This document shows positions 24,267 to 32,426 of a stretch of DNA of 64,000 nucleotides, in pieces. Numbering within the stretch: position 1 is the first letter of the stretch; each line of letters starts with the position of its first letter. Under the pieces are notes generated by a model. The model made no database searches. It was not told where the DNA came from and saw nothing but the letters and a program-made list of their open reading frames with translations. Origin of the DNA: Halomonas sp. A40-4. Lineage in GTDB: Bacteria > Pseudomonadota > Gammaproteobacteria > Pseudomonadales > Halomonadaceae. A program made the translations under genes and the position numbers. The DNA lies in assembly GCF_015767635.1 (NCBI RefSeq), contig NZ_CP065230.1, positions 1,240,001 to 1,304,000 on the forward strand. The letters run 5' to 3'.

Positions 24267-25714
24267 ATGATTTTGATAAGGTGATTCGTCATGCTCGCTG
24301 CGCCACGGCGGCGGATGTCTTTGAAGCCGACATCGGTATTCGTGACGGCATTATCGTGGCGTTGGGCAAGGGGTTGGCGGCCGGTCGGGAGGAGATCGAT
24401 GCCGCCGGCCGGTGGGTCTTGCCCGGTGGCATCGATGGCCATTGTCATTTGGATCAGCCGACATCGGACGGCTCTCGCATGGCCGATGATTTTCTGACGG
24501 GCACTCGCTCGGCCGCCTGTGGTGGTACCACGACGGTGTTTCCTTTTGCGCTGCAGAAGAAGGGGCAGAGCCTGAGGTCAGCGGTAGACGACTACCATCG
24601 ACGCGCTGAGGGAAAGGCCTGCATCGACTATGCCTTTCACCTGATCGTGACTGACCCGTCTCCTGAGGTGTTAGGGGTCGAACTGCCTGCGCTGATTCGT
24701 GAGGGTTACACCTCTTTCAAGATCTACATGACCTACGACGATCTGAAACTGGCTGACCGGGAGATCATTGATGTGCTGGCTGTCGCTCGAGAAAACGGCG
24801 CCATGGTCATGGTGCATGCCGAGAATGCGGACTGCATTGCCTGGTTGACCGAGCGGCTTCTGGCTCAGGGGCATACGGCACCACGCTATCATGCCGAGGC
24901 ACGTCCCATGTTGGTCGAGCGTGAAGCCGCGCACCGGGCCATTGCCTATGCCGAGTTGGTCGATGTGCCGATTTTGATCGTCCATGTGTCCGGCCGTGAG
25001 GCGGTGGAGCAGGTGCGCTGGGCGCATAGCCATGGCCTGCGGATCTATGCCGAGACCTGCCCGCAATACCTGTTTCTGACGGCGGATGACCTGGGGATCA
25101 CGGATGACGAGACGCATGGCGCCAAGTGTATCTGCAGCCCCCCACCCAGGGATCGCGCCAACCAGCAAGTGGTCTGGGACGGTCTCGAGAGTGGCGTCTT
25201 TCAGGTGTTTTCCTCTGATCATGCCCCCTTCACCTTTGCCGGCCCCGAGGGCAAGTTTGCCGCAGGCAACGATGCCAGCTTTGATCGTATTCCCAACGGC
25301 ATTCCGGGGTTGGAAACCCGCATGGCGCTCCTTTTCAGCCATGGCGTCGAGACCGGTCGTCTGTCTATTCAGCAGTTCGTGGCCCTGACGGCCACGAACG
25401 TGGCACGCATGTACGGCCTTTATCCGCGTAAAGGCTCGATTGCGGTGGGCGCGGATGCGGATCTTGTGATTTGGGATACCGGGCTTGACCGCAAGATCCG
25501 TAATAATGACCTGCATCACGCGGTGGATTACACCCCCTATGAAGGAATGTCGGTGAGTGCCTGGCCAGCTACCACGCTGTGCCGCGGTGAGGTGGTTTGG
25601 CGCGATGGTGCCTATGCGGGAGTGGCAGGCCGTGGGCAATTCCTGCGCTGTGATTTGCCGGAACCGGCACGCCCCAAACCCAGACCCGCAGGTGGCAGCC
25701 CATGGTCGACCTGA
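24263..25714 (+). CDS. Dihydropyrimidinase/hydantoinase family cyclic amidohydrolase
   Basis: 483 residues from the ATG that overlaps the upstream stop. All active-site elements of the binuclear cyclic amidase family are present: VLPGGIDGHCHLD (metal histidines), SFKIYMTYDD (carboxylated Lys bridging the metals and the following Tyr), VHAEN, IVHVSGREA, SSDHAPF (catalytic Asp) and PNGIPGLETRM (substrate-amide Asn region). Such enzymes open dihydrouracil, hydantoin, allantoin or cyclic imides in the cytoplasm. No N-carbamoyl hydrolase (beta-ureidopropionase) gene follows, so the ring-opened product is handled differently from normal pyrimidine breakdown. Overlaps tctB-like gene by 13 bp. Confidence 0.9.
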   Translation: MNDFDKVIRHARCATAADVFEADIGIRDGIIVALGKGLAAGREEIDAAGRWVLPGGIDGHCHLDQPTSDGSRMADDFLTGTRSAACGGTTTVFPFALQKKGQSLRSAVDDYHRRAEGKACIDYAFHLIVTDPSPEVLGVELPALIREGYTSFKIYMTYDDLKLADREIIDVLAVARENGAMVMVHAENADCIAWLTERLLAQGHTAPRYHAEARPMLVEREAAHRAIAYAELVDVPILIVHVSGREAVEQVRWAHSHGLRIYAETCPQYLFLTADDLGITDDETHGAKCICSPPPRDRANQQVVWDGLESGVFQVFSSDHAPFTFAGPEGKFAAGNDASFDRIPNGIPGLETRMALLFSHGVETGRLSIQQFVALTATNVARMYGLYPRKGSIAVGADADLVIWDTGLDRKIRNNDLHHAVDYTPYEGMSVSAWPATTLCRGEVVWRDGAYAGVAGRGQFLRCDLPEPARPKPRPAGGSPWST

Positions 25715-26190
25715 TGAACACGGTGCTTTCGCGTCGCTCCACTCGGCTTCTTGAAACGCTGATGGGGTTAGGAACACTTGCCGCCGGGCTGGTCTTCCTT
25801 CGCATTGTGCATGCCCCGACGGCTCCCTACGGTGATCCTGGTTATATTGGCTCGGCTGCCTTCTTTCCTGGACTGATGGCGCTTCTGGTCGCGGCCCTTG
25901 GCGTTGTGCTGATGCTGATGGCTTGGCGACCTCAACCGCCAACACCCATCAAAACCGGGAGAACGTCCCGCGCGCTGTCGGCTTACGTTTTGATGGTCGT
26001 TGTGGCCATCGGACTGCCGTGGTTGGGAATCTGGCTGACCAGCATGCTGGCAGTTCCGCTGCTGGCGTTGCTGTTTGGCGAGCGGCGCTGGTACATCCTG
26101 TTGATACTTGCGATTGTGCCGCCAGTGCTTGTTATCCACCTCTTCGAGGGCGTGATGGGAATCTACTTCCCCCGAGGAGGCTGGCTGTGA
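25702..26190 (+). CDS. Tripartite tricarboxylate transporter small membrane protein (TctB family)
   Basis: 162 residues with four membrane segments. LETLMGLGTLAAGLVFL, GYIGSAAFFPGLMALLVAALGVVL and a C-terminal EGVMGIYFPRGGWL fit TctB, which ends with a short conserved 'LP.G'-like tail. It starts at 25702 (AGGTGG upstream) within the hydantoinase end, or at an ATG at 25714 that overlaps the hydantoinase stop. It forms an inner-membrane complex with the TctA homologue, whose GTG start overlaps its stop (GTGA). Confidence 0.85.
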   Translation: MVDLMNTVLSRRSTRLLETLMGLGTLAAGLVFLRIVHAPTAPYGDPGYIGSAAFFPGLMALLVAALGVVLMLMAWRPQPPTPIKTGRTSRALSAYVLMVVVAIGLPWLGIWLTSMLAVPLLALLFGERRWYILLILAIVPPVLVIHLFEGVMGIYFPRGGWL

Positions 26191-27737
26191 TCGATTTTTC
26201 GATTCTCCAGCAGGGCTTGGCCATGCTGGCATCGCCATGGACTTTCCTGGCTCTATCGGGAGGGTTGGCGGGAGGCATCCTGATCGGCGCATTACCAGGG
26301 CTTACGGCGACCATGGCGGTCGCCGTCCTGGCGCCTTTTACGTTCTTCATGGACGCCACCATTGGGATACCGTTCTTGCTCGGGATCTATAAAGGGGCCA
26401 TCTACGGTGGGTCGATCCCCGCCATTTTGGTTAATACCCCGGGGACGGCAGCTGCGGCGGCCTCGGCGCGAGACGGCTATGCACTGACGCTGCAGGGTAA
26501 GTCCCGCAAGGCGTTGGAGTTGAGTCTGTTCAGCTCTGTCGTGGCCGATCTTATGGCGACACTGGTTTTGATTGTGGTGGCGATTCCGCTGGCATCGATC
26601 GCCATTCGCTTTGGTTCACCTGAATTCGCACTGCTCTATCTCATTGCCCTCACCATGATTGCAACCGTGAGCGGCGGGAACGCAGCCAAGGGGTTAGCGG
26701 CGGCCGGCTTGGGTCTGCTGGTGGCGTGTATCGGGCTGGATCCAATGTCTGGCTATCAGCGGTTTACCTTTGGCAATACCGATCTGCTGGCGGGAGTCTC
26801 ACTGATTCCCTTGATGATCGGCATGTTCGCGCTCAGTGAGATATTGATGCAGCTGACGCATCCACCAGAAGGTCAACAAACGGCTGGCGACGTTGAGCAT
26901 GGTGGAGAGCGGCTACGTTGGGCTGAATTCTGGGTATTGCGGCCGACGATTCTGCGTTCGACCTCACTAGGCACCTTTCTCGGTTCGCTGCCGGGCCTCG
27001 GCGCTGAAATTGCCTGCTGGATCGCCTATGGTCTGGCGCGGGGCCGCTCCCGTGAGCCCGAGCGCTTTGGTGAAGGATCGCTTGAAGGCCTTGCCGCTGC
27101 CGAAGCGGGTAATAATGCCGTGGTCCCTTCAGCGCTCATCCCCATGACCGTTTTCGGTATTCCAGGCGACACCATTACCGCCGTGCTTATCGGTGCCCTC
27201 ATGGCTCAGGGAATGATGCCAGGCCCACTGCTGATACAGCAAAACCCCGGTTTTCTGTTTGGTCTTTTTATGGTGCTTTTGGTGACCAACCTCCTGTTGT
27301 TGGTGTTCGGCCTGTTCGCCATTCGCTGGCTAAAGCAGGTGACGCGTATCCCGCACGCTGTGCTCTATCCCTGTGTTTTGCTGCTCTGCGTTTGTGGTGC
27401 TTATGCCGTCAATTCGAGCACTTTTGATCTTCTGATTCTGGTGTTTGGGGGTGGGGCGGGGTACCTGATGCGCCGTACCGGCTTTCCCATCGCGCCATTG
27501 ATCATCGGTTTGTTGCTGGGCCCGGGTTTCGAGAGTGCATTACGTCAATCCCTGGTGTTCTCCAACGGTAGTCTGGCGATCTTTTGGTCACGCCCGATCA
27601 GTCTTGTTCTTCTCTGTCTTCTGGTCTTGGTCATTGCCTTTCTGGCATGGCGAGGGCTGAAGCCCAAGGGCGCCACTCTCAGGCTCCCATGGTCCCGTCG
27701 CAAGAAGCCACATAACGCCAACGGAGGCGACTCATGA
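26187..27737 (+). CDS. Tripartite tricarboxylate transporter large permease (TctA family)
   Basis: 516 residues from a GTG at 26187 that overlaps the tctB-like stop and has GAGGAGG upstream; the frame extends further back to 25923, but that part is antisense-like noise within the previous gene. The family motifs LIGALPGLTATMAVAVLAPFTF-like start (LPGLTATMAVAVL), GIYKGAIYGGSIPAILVNTPGTA, SLPGLGAEIACWIAYG and VPSALIPMTVFGIPGD are clear, with about 12 membrane segments. It is the transport subunit of the second transporter of the operon. Confidence 0.93.
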   Translation: MIDFSILQQGLAMLASPWTFLALSGGLAGGILIGALPGLTATMAVAVLAPFTFFMDATIGIPFLLGIYKGAIYGGSIPAILVNTPGTAAAAASARDGYALTLQGKSRKALELSLFSSVVADLMATLVLIVVAIPLASIAIRFGSPEFALLYLIALTMIATVSGGNAAKGLAAAGLGLLVACIGLDPMSGYQRFTFGNTDLLAGVSLIPLMIGMFALSEILMQLTHPPEGQQTAGDVEHGGERLRWAEFWVLRPTILRSTSLGTFLGSLPGLGAEIACWIAYGLARGRSREPERFGEGSLEGLAAAEAGNNAVVPSALIPMTVFGIPGDTITAVLIGALMAQGMMPGPLLIQQNPGFLFGLFMVLLVTNLLLLVFGLFAIRWLKQVTRIPHAVLYPCVLLLCVCGAYAVNSSTFDLLILVFGGGAGYLMRRTGFPIAPLIIGLLLGPGFESALRQSLVFSNGSLAIFWSRPISLVLLCLLVLVIAFLAWRGLKPKGATLRLPWSRRKKPHNANGGDS

Positions 27738-28702
27738 ACCATAAAACTCTTCCTCTCACACTTTTATCGGCATCCCTGGCTGCTGCCAGTCTCACTGCTG
27801 CCAGTACGGTGCTGGCACAAGAGAGCCACCTTCCCGATGAACCGATTCGTTTTGTCACCCCGTATCCTGCCGGAGGGTCCCACTCACTTCATGCCGGCAT
27901 CATCACGGCCGTAGGCGAGGAGTTTCTTGGGCGCTCGCTCATCTCGGTGATTCGCGGTGGCGGCGGCGGGGCAGTGGCCGCCGCAGAAGTGGCCGGTAGC
28001 ACGCCCGATGGCACCATGCTGCTGTTCGGCGATCCTACCATCAACTCGCTACGGCCTCAGGTAGAAGATCTGCCCTATGAAATGGATGACTTCGTGCCTG
28101 TCGCGCGCATCAACTATAGCCCCGCTATCTTTGTGACCACGCCGGAGCAGCCCTTCCAGACCATTGGTGAACTGGTTGAGCATGCGGGTGATCATCCTGA
28201 TGAAGTGATTTATAGCTCCGACAACCGCAACGGCTTTACCTATACAGTGTTCGAGATGCTGAAAGGCGCCGCCGATGTTGAGATGCGCGGTGTGGAATTG
28301 GGCGGTGGCGGCCCAGCTGTGACCCAATTGTTGGGGGGCAATACCATGGCCTATGCTGGCGCGCCCAGTGTCGTCGGTGAACATTTGGAAGCGGGCACGC
28401 TAACGGGTCTGTGTGTGACCGATATCGAGCGCCAGGAGGCTTATCCGGATATCCCGACGTGCCAGGAAGAGGGCTATGATGTTGTCTTTCAGTTCTGGCG
28501 TGGCGTGATGGCGCCGGCGGGTACGCCCGATGAGGTAGTGGCCGAGCTTAGCGATGGCTTCGAGCGCATGACCCAGAACGAAGGGTTCCTGCGGCTGATC
28601 AGCCAGATTGGCTCTGATATCCAGTTTCAAGGACACGAAGCGTTCGCCGAGTCGCTGGCTGCCGAGCAGGCTGCCCTGCGCGAGGCCTATCTGGGCGAGT
28701 GA
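27734..28702 (+). CDS. Tripartite tricarboxylate transporter substrate-binding protein (TctC/Bug family)
   Basis: 322 residues. The start overlaps the TctA stop by 4 bp. A signal peptide (MNHKTLPLTLLSASLAAASL...VLA) leads into the Bug-family pattern: PIRFVTPYPAGGSHSLHA, VIRGGGGGAVAAAEVAGSTPDGTM, PVARINYSPAIFVTT and the late segment FWRGVMAPAGTPDEVVAELSDGFE. Binds carboxylates or related small molecules in the periplasm. Having a second binding protein beside the TRAP one suggests that the operon imports two related compounds or one compound under two affinity regimes. Confidence 0.92.
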   Translation: MNHKTLPLTLLSASLAAASLTAASTVLAQESHLPDEPIRFVTPYPAGGSHSLHAGIITAVGEEFLGRSLISVIRGGGGGAVAAAEVAGSTPDGTMLLFGDPTINSLRPQVEDLPYEMDDFVPVARINYSPAIFVTTPEQPFQTIGELVEHAGDHPDEVIYSSDNRNGFTYTVFEMLKGAADVEMRGVELGGGGPAVTQLLGGNTMAYAGAPSVVGEHLEAGTLTGLCVTDIERQEAYPDIPTCQEEGYDVVFQFWRGVMAPAGTPDEVVAELSDGFERMTQNEGFLRLISQIGSDIQFQGHEAFAESLAAEQAALREAYLGE

Positions 28703-28720
28703 TCTATCATACTAGGGAGA

Positions 28721-28752
28721 CAGCCGATGCCCCCTAACGGGGGCATCGGCTG
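28721..28752 (+). terminator. 14-bp perfect hairpin, terminator or attenuator
   Basis: CAGCCGATGCCCCC at 28721-28734 pairs perfectly with GGGGGCATCGGCTG at 28739-28752 across a TAAC loop. It follows the TctC stop and ends 8 bp before the next amidohydrolase gene. There is no T-run, so partial termination, mRNA stabilisation, or sequestration of the next gene's ribosome site are all possible. Confidence 0.6.
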
Positions 28753-28760
28753 TAGGTGCT

Positions 28761-30269
28761 ATGACCAAACTGACATTGCTGGGGCTTAGGGCGCTGGCCG
28801 AAGATGGACTTCATGTGCTTCCAGCGCCTGTCGATATCGTTATTGAAAACGGCGAGATACGCGACGTTCGCCCAACGGGCAGCGCCCCACCTGAAGGTGA
28901 GCCCGTAGATGCCCGGCATACGTTCGCAGTACCGGGGTTTCTCAATGGCCATCATCATTCCCATGAAAACTTTCATAAGGGGCGTTACGATCGTTTGCCG
29001 CTTGAGCTTTGGATGAATTATGTGCGTCCAGCTAAGCCGTTGCCGCTCACCGCTGAAGATGTCTACCTGCGGACCTTGGTGGGCGCCAGTCAGGCGCTGC
29101 TCTCGGGCACCACCTGCATCGTCGATGACTTCAACGCCTCGCCGGTGCTGCATCCAGAACATATCGAGGCGGCGATGTCAGCCTATGAGGACATTGGCAT
29201 CCGCGCATTGCTGGGACCGACGCTTTTTGATGTTCCTTTCCATCAGAGTGTGCCCTTCATCCACGAGGAGTGTAGCGACGACACGTTGGCCAGTTTGGCA
29301 ACCGTCAAGGCCACGCCTCCCTCCGAGTACCTGCGTTTTGTTGAAGAGCTCGCGGCGACTCGCCATCCAGATGTAAACCGGGTTGGCGTCCTGCTGGCGC
29401 CTTCAGCACCGCAGCGCTGTAGCGATGGTTTTCTGCACCAGGTGCGCGAACTTGCCGACGCTACCCAATTACCGGTAATCATCCACGTTCAAGAGACGCG
29501 CCTACAGGCCGCTTCCGCCTGGCATGAACGCGGGAAAACCCTGTTTCAGCACCTTGACGATCTGGGGTTTCTGGCACCCGGTACGTCCTTGATTCACGCC
29601 GTTTGGCTGACGCCTGACGACATTGCACGTATTGCCAGAAGCGGTGCCAGTGTTCAGCACAACCCTAATAGCAACTTGAAGCTGGGCTCTGGGCTCATGC
29701 CGATGCGTCCCTTGCTGGATGCAGGCGTCAATGTGAGCCTGGGAACAGATGGCTGTGGCTCCCTGGAGTCCACCGACATGTTGCGAGTTGTATCCAACAC
29801 AGCCTTGATACATAAGTTACGCGGCAACGACTACAAACGTTGGATTGGCGCCGAAGAGGCACTTTATGCCGCCACGGAGGGCGGCGCCAAAGCCCTTGGC
29901 ATGGAAGGCCGGCTAGGACGGATTGCACCAGGTCAGCGCGCCGATCTGGTGCTCTATCGTCTGGATGGTCCCGCTTTTACGCCGCTTAATGATCCTCTAC
30001 GTCAGCTGGTGTTTGGTGAGAGTGGTGCGAGTATCGATTCGGTCTTTGTGGAAGGTGAACGCGTTGTGGCGGATGGCCAACTGACGCGGCTTGATCAGCG
30101 CGCCATTTCTCGGCGGATCGAGCAGGCAATGACACGACTGAGACCTGCCATTGGCGAGGCAGAAAAACAGACAGAAAGGCTTCGTCCCGCCTACGAGCGT
30201 ATCTGGTCACGCTGCCAGTCCCTTCCTTTAGCGCCGGGTACCTTGTCGGCTCGACTGGACGATGTGTGA
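28761..30269 (+). CDS. Amidohydrolase family protein (guanine deaminase/chlorohydrolase group)
   Basis: 502 residues. The barrel motifs are FAVPGFLNGHHHSHE (His64 and His66 of the HxH pair), IIHVQET (His and the Glu normally used as acid/base), LIHAVWLTPDD (His) and LGTDGCGS (Asp), with a C-terminal beta segment after GRIAPGQRADLVLY. Unlike the first amidohydrolase of the operon, it keeps the catalytic glutamate, so it is a better candidate for a true deaminase or amide hydrolase. The last 70 residues are Arg/Glu-rich and extend beyond the barrel. The start follows the 14-bp hairpin; the end overlaps the YgjV-like gene (GTGA). Confidence 0.86.
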   Translation: MTKLTLLGLRALAEDGLHVLPAPVDIVIENGEIRDVRPTGSAPPEGEPVDARHTFAVPGFLNGHHHSHENFHKGRYDRLPLELWMNYVRPAKPLPLTAEDVYLRTLVGASQALLSGTTCIVDDFNASPVLHPEHIEAAMSAYEDIGIRALLGPTLFDVPFHQSVPFIHEECSDDTLASLATVKATPPSEYLRFVEELAATRHPDVNRVGVLLAPSAPQRCSDGFLHQVRELADATQLPVIIHVQETRLQAASAWHERGKTLFQHLDDLGFLAPGTSLIHAVWLTPDDIARIARSGASVQHNPNSNLKLGSGLMPMRPLLDAGVNVSLGTDGCGSLESTDMLRVVSNTALIHKLRGNDYKRWIGAEEALYAATEGGAKALGMEGRLGRIAPGQRADLVLYRLDGPAFTPLNDPLRQLVFGESGASIDSVFVEGERVVADGQLTRLDQRAISRRIEQAMTRLRPAIGEAEKQTERLRPAYERIWSRCQSLPLAPGTLSARLDDV

Positions 30270-30754
30270 GCGAGGCATGGTTTTGGGCCCAGGGTGTCGG
30301 CGGCTTGGCTGCTTTAGCGGGTATTCTGGCGTTCCAGTGTAGACAAGATGTGAGAATGCTCTTGCTTCTGTCTGGCTCCTGCCTGGTATGGAGTCTGCAT
30401 TTCATGCTGCTGGCTCAGCCCACGGCCGCTCTGCTCAATCTGATCACCGCGGTACGTAACCTGGTGGGTATTCGATATCGAGGCGCTTGGTTGGCTGCCC
30501 TTTTCATCGGTCTATATCTTATTTCAGGTGGGCTAAGCTGGCAGAGCAGTTGGGATTTTTTGCCAGTCTTTGCCGTCATCATAGGGAGTATGGGGATTTT
30601 CTTTCTTCACGGCTTACCCAGGCGTAGCGCTTTGTTATTAGGGAGTGTTCTCTGGTTGGTTTTTAATCTGCAGGCTGGGTCAGTGCCTGGTGTTATGGTG
30701 ATGGGGGCTGACGCAGTATCTAACATGTATCGTATGGCTCGCTGGAAGAAGTGA
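30266..30754 (+). CDS. YgjV-like inner-membrane protein
   Basis: 162 residues from a GTG overlapping the amidohydrolase stop. Five or so membrane segments are separated by short loops. The beginning (GGLAALAGILAFQCRQDVRML), SLHFMLLAQPTAALLNLITAVRN and the final MVMGADAVSNMYRMARWKK agree with the YgjV (Imp-YgjV) family of unknown function. Translational coupling makes it the last gene of the cyclic-amide operon, suggesting a membrane role in it, though no transport function is established. It converges with the GGDEF gene after 20 bp. Confidence 0.8.
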   Translation: MSEAWFWAQGVGGLAALAGILAFQCRQDVRMLLLLSGSCLVWSLHFMLLAQPTAALLNLITAVRNLVGIRYRGAWLAALFIGLYLISGGLSWQSSWDFLPVFAVIIGSMGIFFLHGLPRRSALLLGSVLWLVFNLQAGSVPGVMVMGADAVSNMYRMARWKK

Positions 30755-30774
30755 ATCATAATAGGATCATGTGG

Positions 30775-32139
30775 TTATTGATCTATATTCCGCTTTGGTC
30801 TGTAGATTCCAACGTCGTTATGGGGACGCGCATTTGATCCGGAATGCAAAGGCCCACTCATCGAGGCCGTCTGCTTATCAAGCACCATATTCCGGCCACG
30901 ATCCTTGGCCTCATAGAGCAGTTGGTCAGATCGTTTTAGCAGCTCTTCGACAGACGCAATATCCTCGGACATTTCCAACACGCCACCACTGATGGCGACA
31001 ATAAAAGGTGTATGGTCATGGCCAAGAAACTCGGCCTGATTGACCATCTGTCGAAGGGTTTCCGCAATCTGGGTGGCTTCCTTCTCGGTGGTGTTAGGCA
31101 AAATGACAAGAAATTCCTCGCCGCCGGTGCGAGCTACAATATCTGTGGTTCTTAATCGATCTGCCATCAATCCGGCGATTTTGGACAATACGTTGTCACC
31201 CACCAAATGGCCGTGATGATCATTGATTTTCTTAAAATGATCGACATCAAGGCTGATCAGCGAGAAAGGCGACTGATACCGCTGGTAAAGCTCCATGGCG
31301 TCGTTGAGGGCCTGCGTCAGGTAGCGCCGATTAAACAACCCTGTCAATTCATCGGTAATGGACAGGCGAGCCAGTGTATTTTCCAATTGTTTCTGGTCAT
31401 CAATGTTTATCGACATGCCATGCCAGACGAGCTTGCCAAAGGGGTCTTGGATGGGCCGCGCAACCGCCCGGAACCATTGTTCGGCGCCATCTATTACCAT
31501 TCGAAATTGACAGGACGCCTCCGATAAAGACCTGTAACAGTTTTGTACGGTAGCATGGACTTCTGACGAGTCGAGTGGATGAACCCTATCGAAGAAAGCC
31601 GAGGCATCTTCCTCAATGGCTGTACAAGTGATGCCAAAATAGGCGTACGAACGTTCACTGACATAAGTGAAACGCAGGGCGTCCGGTGAGTCCATTTCAA
31701 ACGAGAAGAGTATTCCAGGCACGGAGGCCGCGAGATGGGTGAAGTGCTGTTGGGATTCCTGCTCGCTGGAAACGTCGATATGCGTCCCCATCATCCATTC
31801 GGTGGGGGTGCCGTCTGCCTCTTTTACCAGCATGCCGCGGTCCTGAATCCAGCACCAACTACCGTCCTTGCGTCGAACTCGGCACAGGCATTCATAAAAA
31901 GGAATTTTGTTGTCCAGATGCTGACCGATCAATTCATAGGAGCGCTTCAGGTCGTCGGGGTGGCAAAGCTGGTTCCAGGTTTCAATGGAAAGCGGTTGAA
32001 TCTCATCCAGGGTGAAGCCCAGCATGGTCGCCCACCGCTCATTGAAAACCACGTCCCCGGTTCTGATATTCCATTCCCAGGTGCCAGCTCGTGTGCCGTC
32101 TATAATGGCCTTCAAACGTAATTCGGCTGAAAGATTCAC
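30775..32139 (-). CDS. PAS-PAS-GGDEF diguanylate cyclase
   Basis: 454 residues from a GTG at 32139, chosen because AAAGGAGGAG lies 8 nt before it; the ATG at 32166 would put that ribosome site inside the gene. Residues about 5-125 form a PAS/PAC unit (GTWEWNIRTGDVVFNERWATMLGF, then WCWIQDRGMLVKEADG), a second PAS-like unit follows (about 130-260), and the GGDEF domain (about 285-445) has LDVDHFKKINDHHGH and an intact GGEEF active loop, with RYLTQALNDAME in front. It should make cyclic di-GMP. No membrane segment, so a cytoplasmic sensor. An RxxD inhibitory motif is present as RTTD before the GGEEF loop. Confidence 0.92.
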   Translation of the reverse strand: MNLSAELRLKAIIDGTRAGTWEWNIRTGDVVFNERWATMLGFTLDEIQPLSIETWNQLCHPDDLKRSYELIGQHLDNKIPFYECLCRVRRKDGSWCWIQDRGMLVKEADGTPTEWMMGTHIDVSSEQESQQHFTHLAASVPGILFSFEMDSPDALRFTYVSERSYAYFGITCTAIEEDASAFFDRVHPLDSSEVHATVQNCYRSLSEASCQFRMVIDGAEQWFRAVARPIQDPFGKLVWHGMSINIDDQKQLENTLARLSITDELTGLFNRRYLTQALNDAMELYQRYQSPFSLISLDVDHFKKINDHHGHLVGDNVLSKIAGLMADRLRTTDIVARTGGEEFLVILPNTTEKEATQIAETLRQMVNQAEFLGHDHTPFIVAISGGVLEMSEDIASVEELLKRSDQLLYEAKDRGRNMVLDKQTASMSGPLHSGSNARPHNDVGIYRPKRNIDQ

Positions 32140-32426
32140 GGTGAATTCTCCTCCTTTTGACGCCATAAGCGTCTGATACTTTTACCTGGAGAAAAACGTT
32201 CCGGTCCATCATCGCCCTTTGAAATCATGTGTTTTTCCGGTCTGCGTTTGGCTAAGCCACTGCGTTGCCTCAGGTTCTTGTTCATTCTTGGACAGTTACG
32301 GCCCTTGCTGCCTGCAAGAGAGCAACGTTAAAACGCCGAGTCAGTGTTAAGTTCAATGAATTCACTAAGCCCAAATATAACGTCATCGTTGAGCTTTGGT
32401 AACAGCCGCGAGGGTAAAAAGCTGGA

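Noticed and set aside
24671..25945. 424-codon antisense frame spanning the hydantoinase and tctB-like genes.
   Set aside because: Crosses two well-supported genes and lacks ribosome site or recognisable motif.
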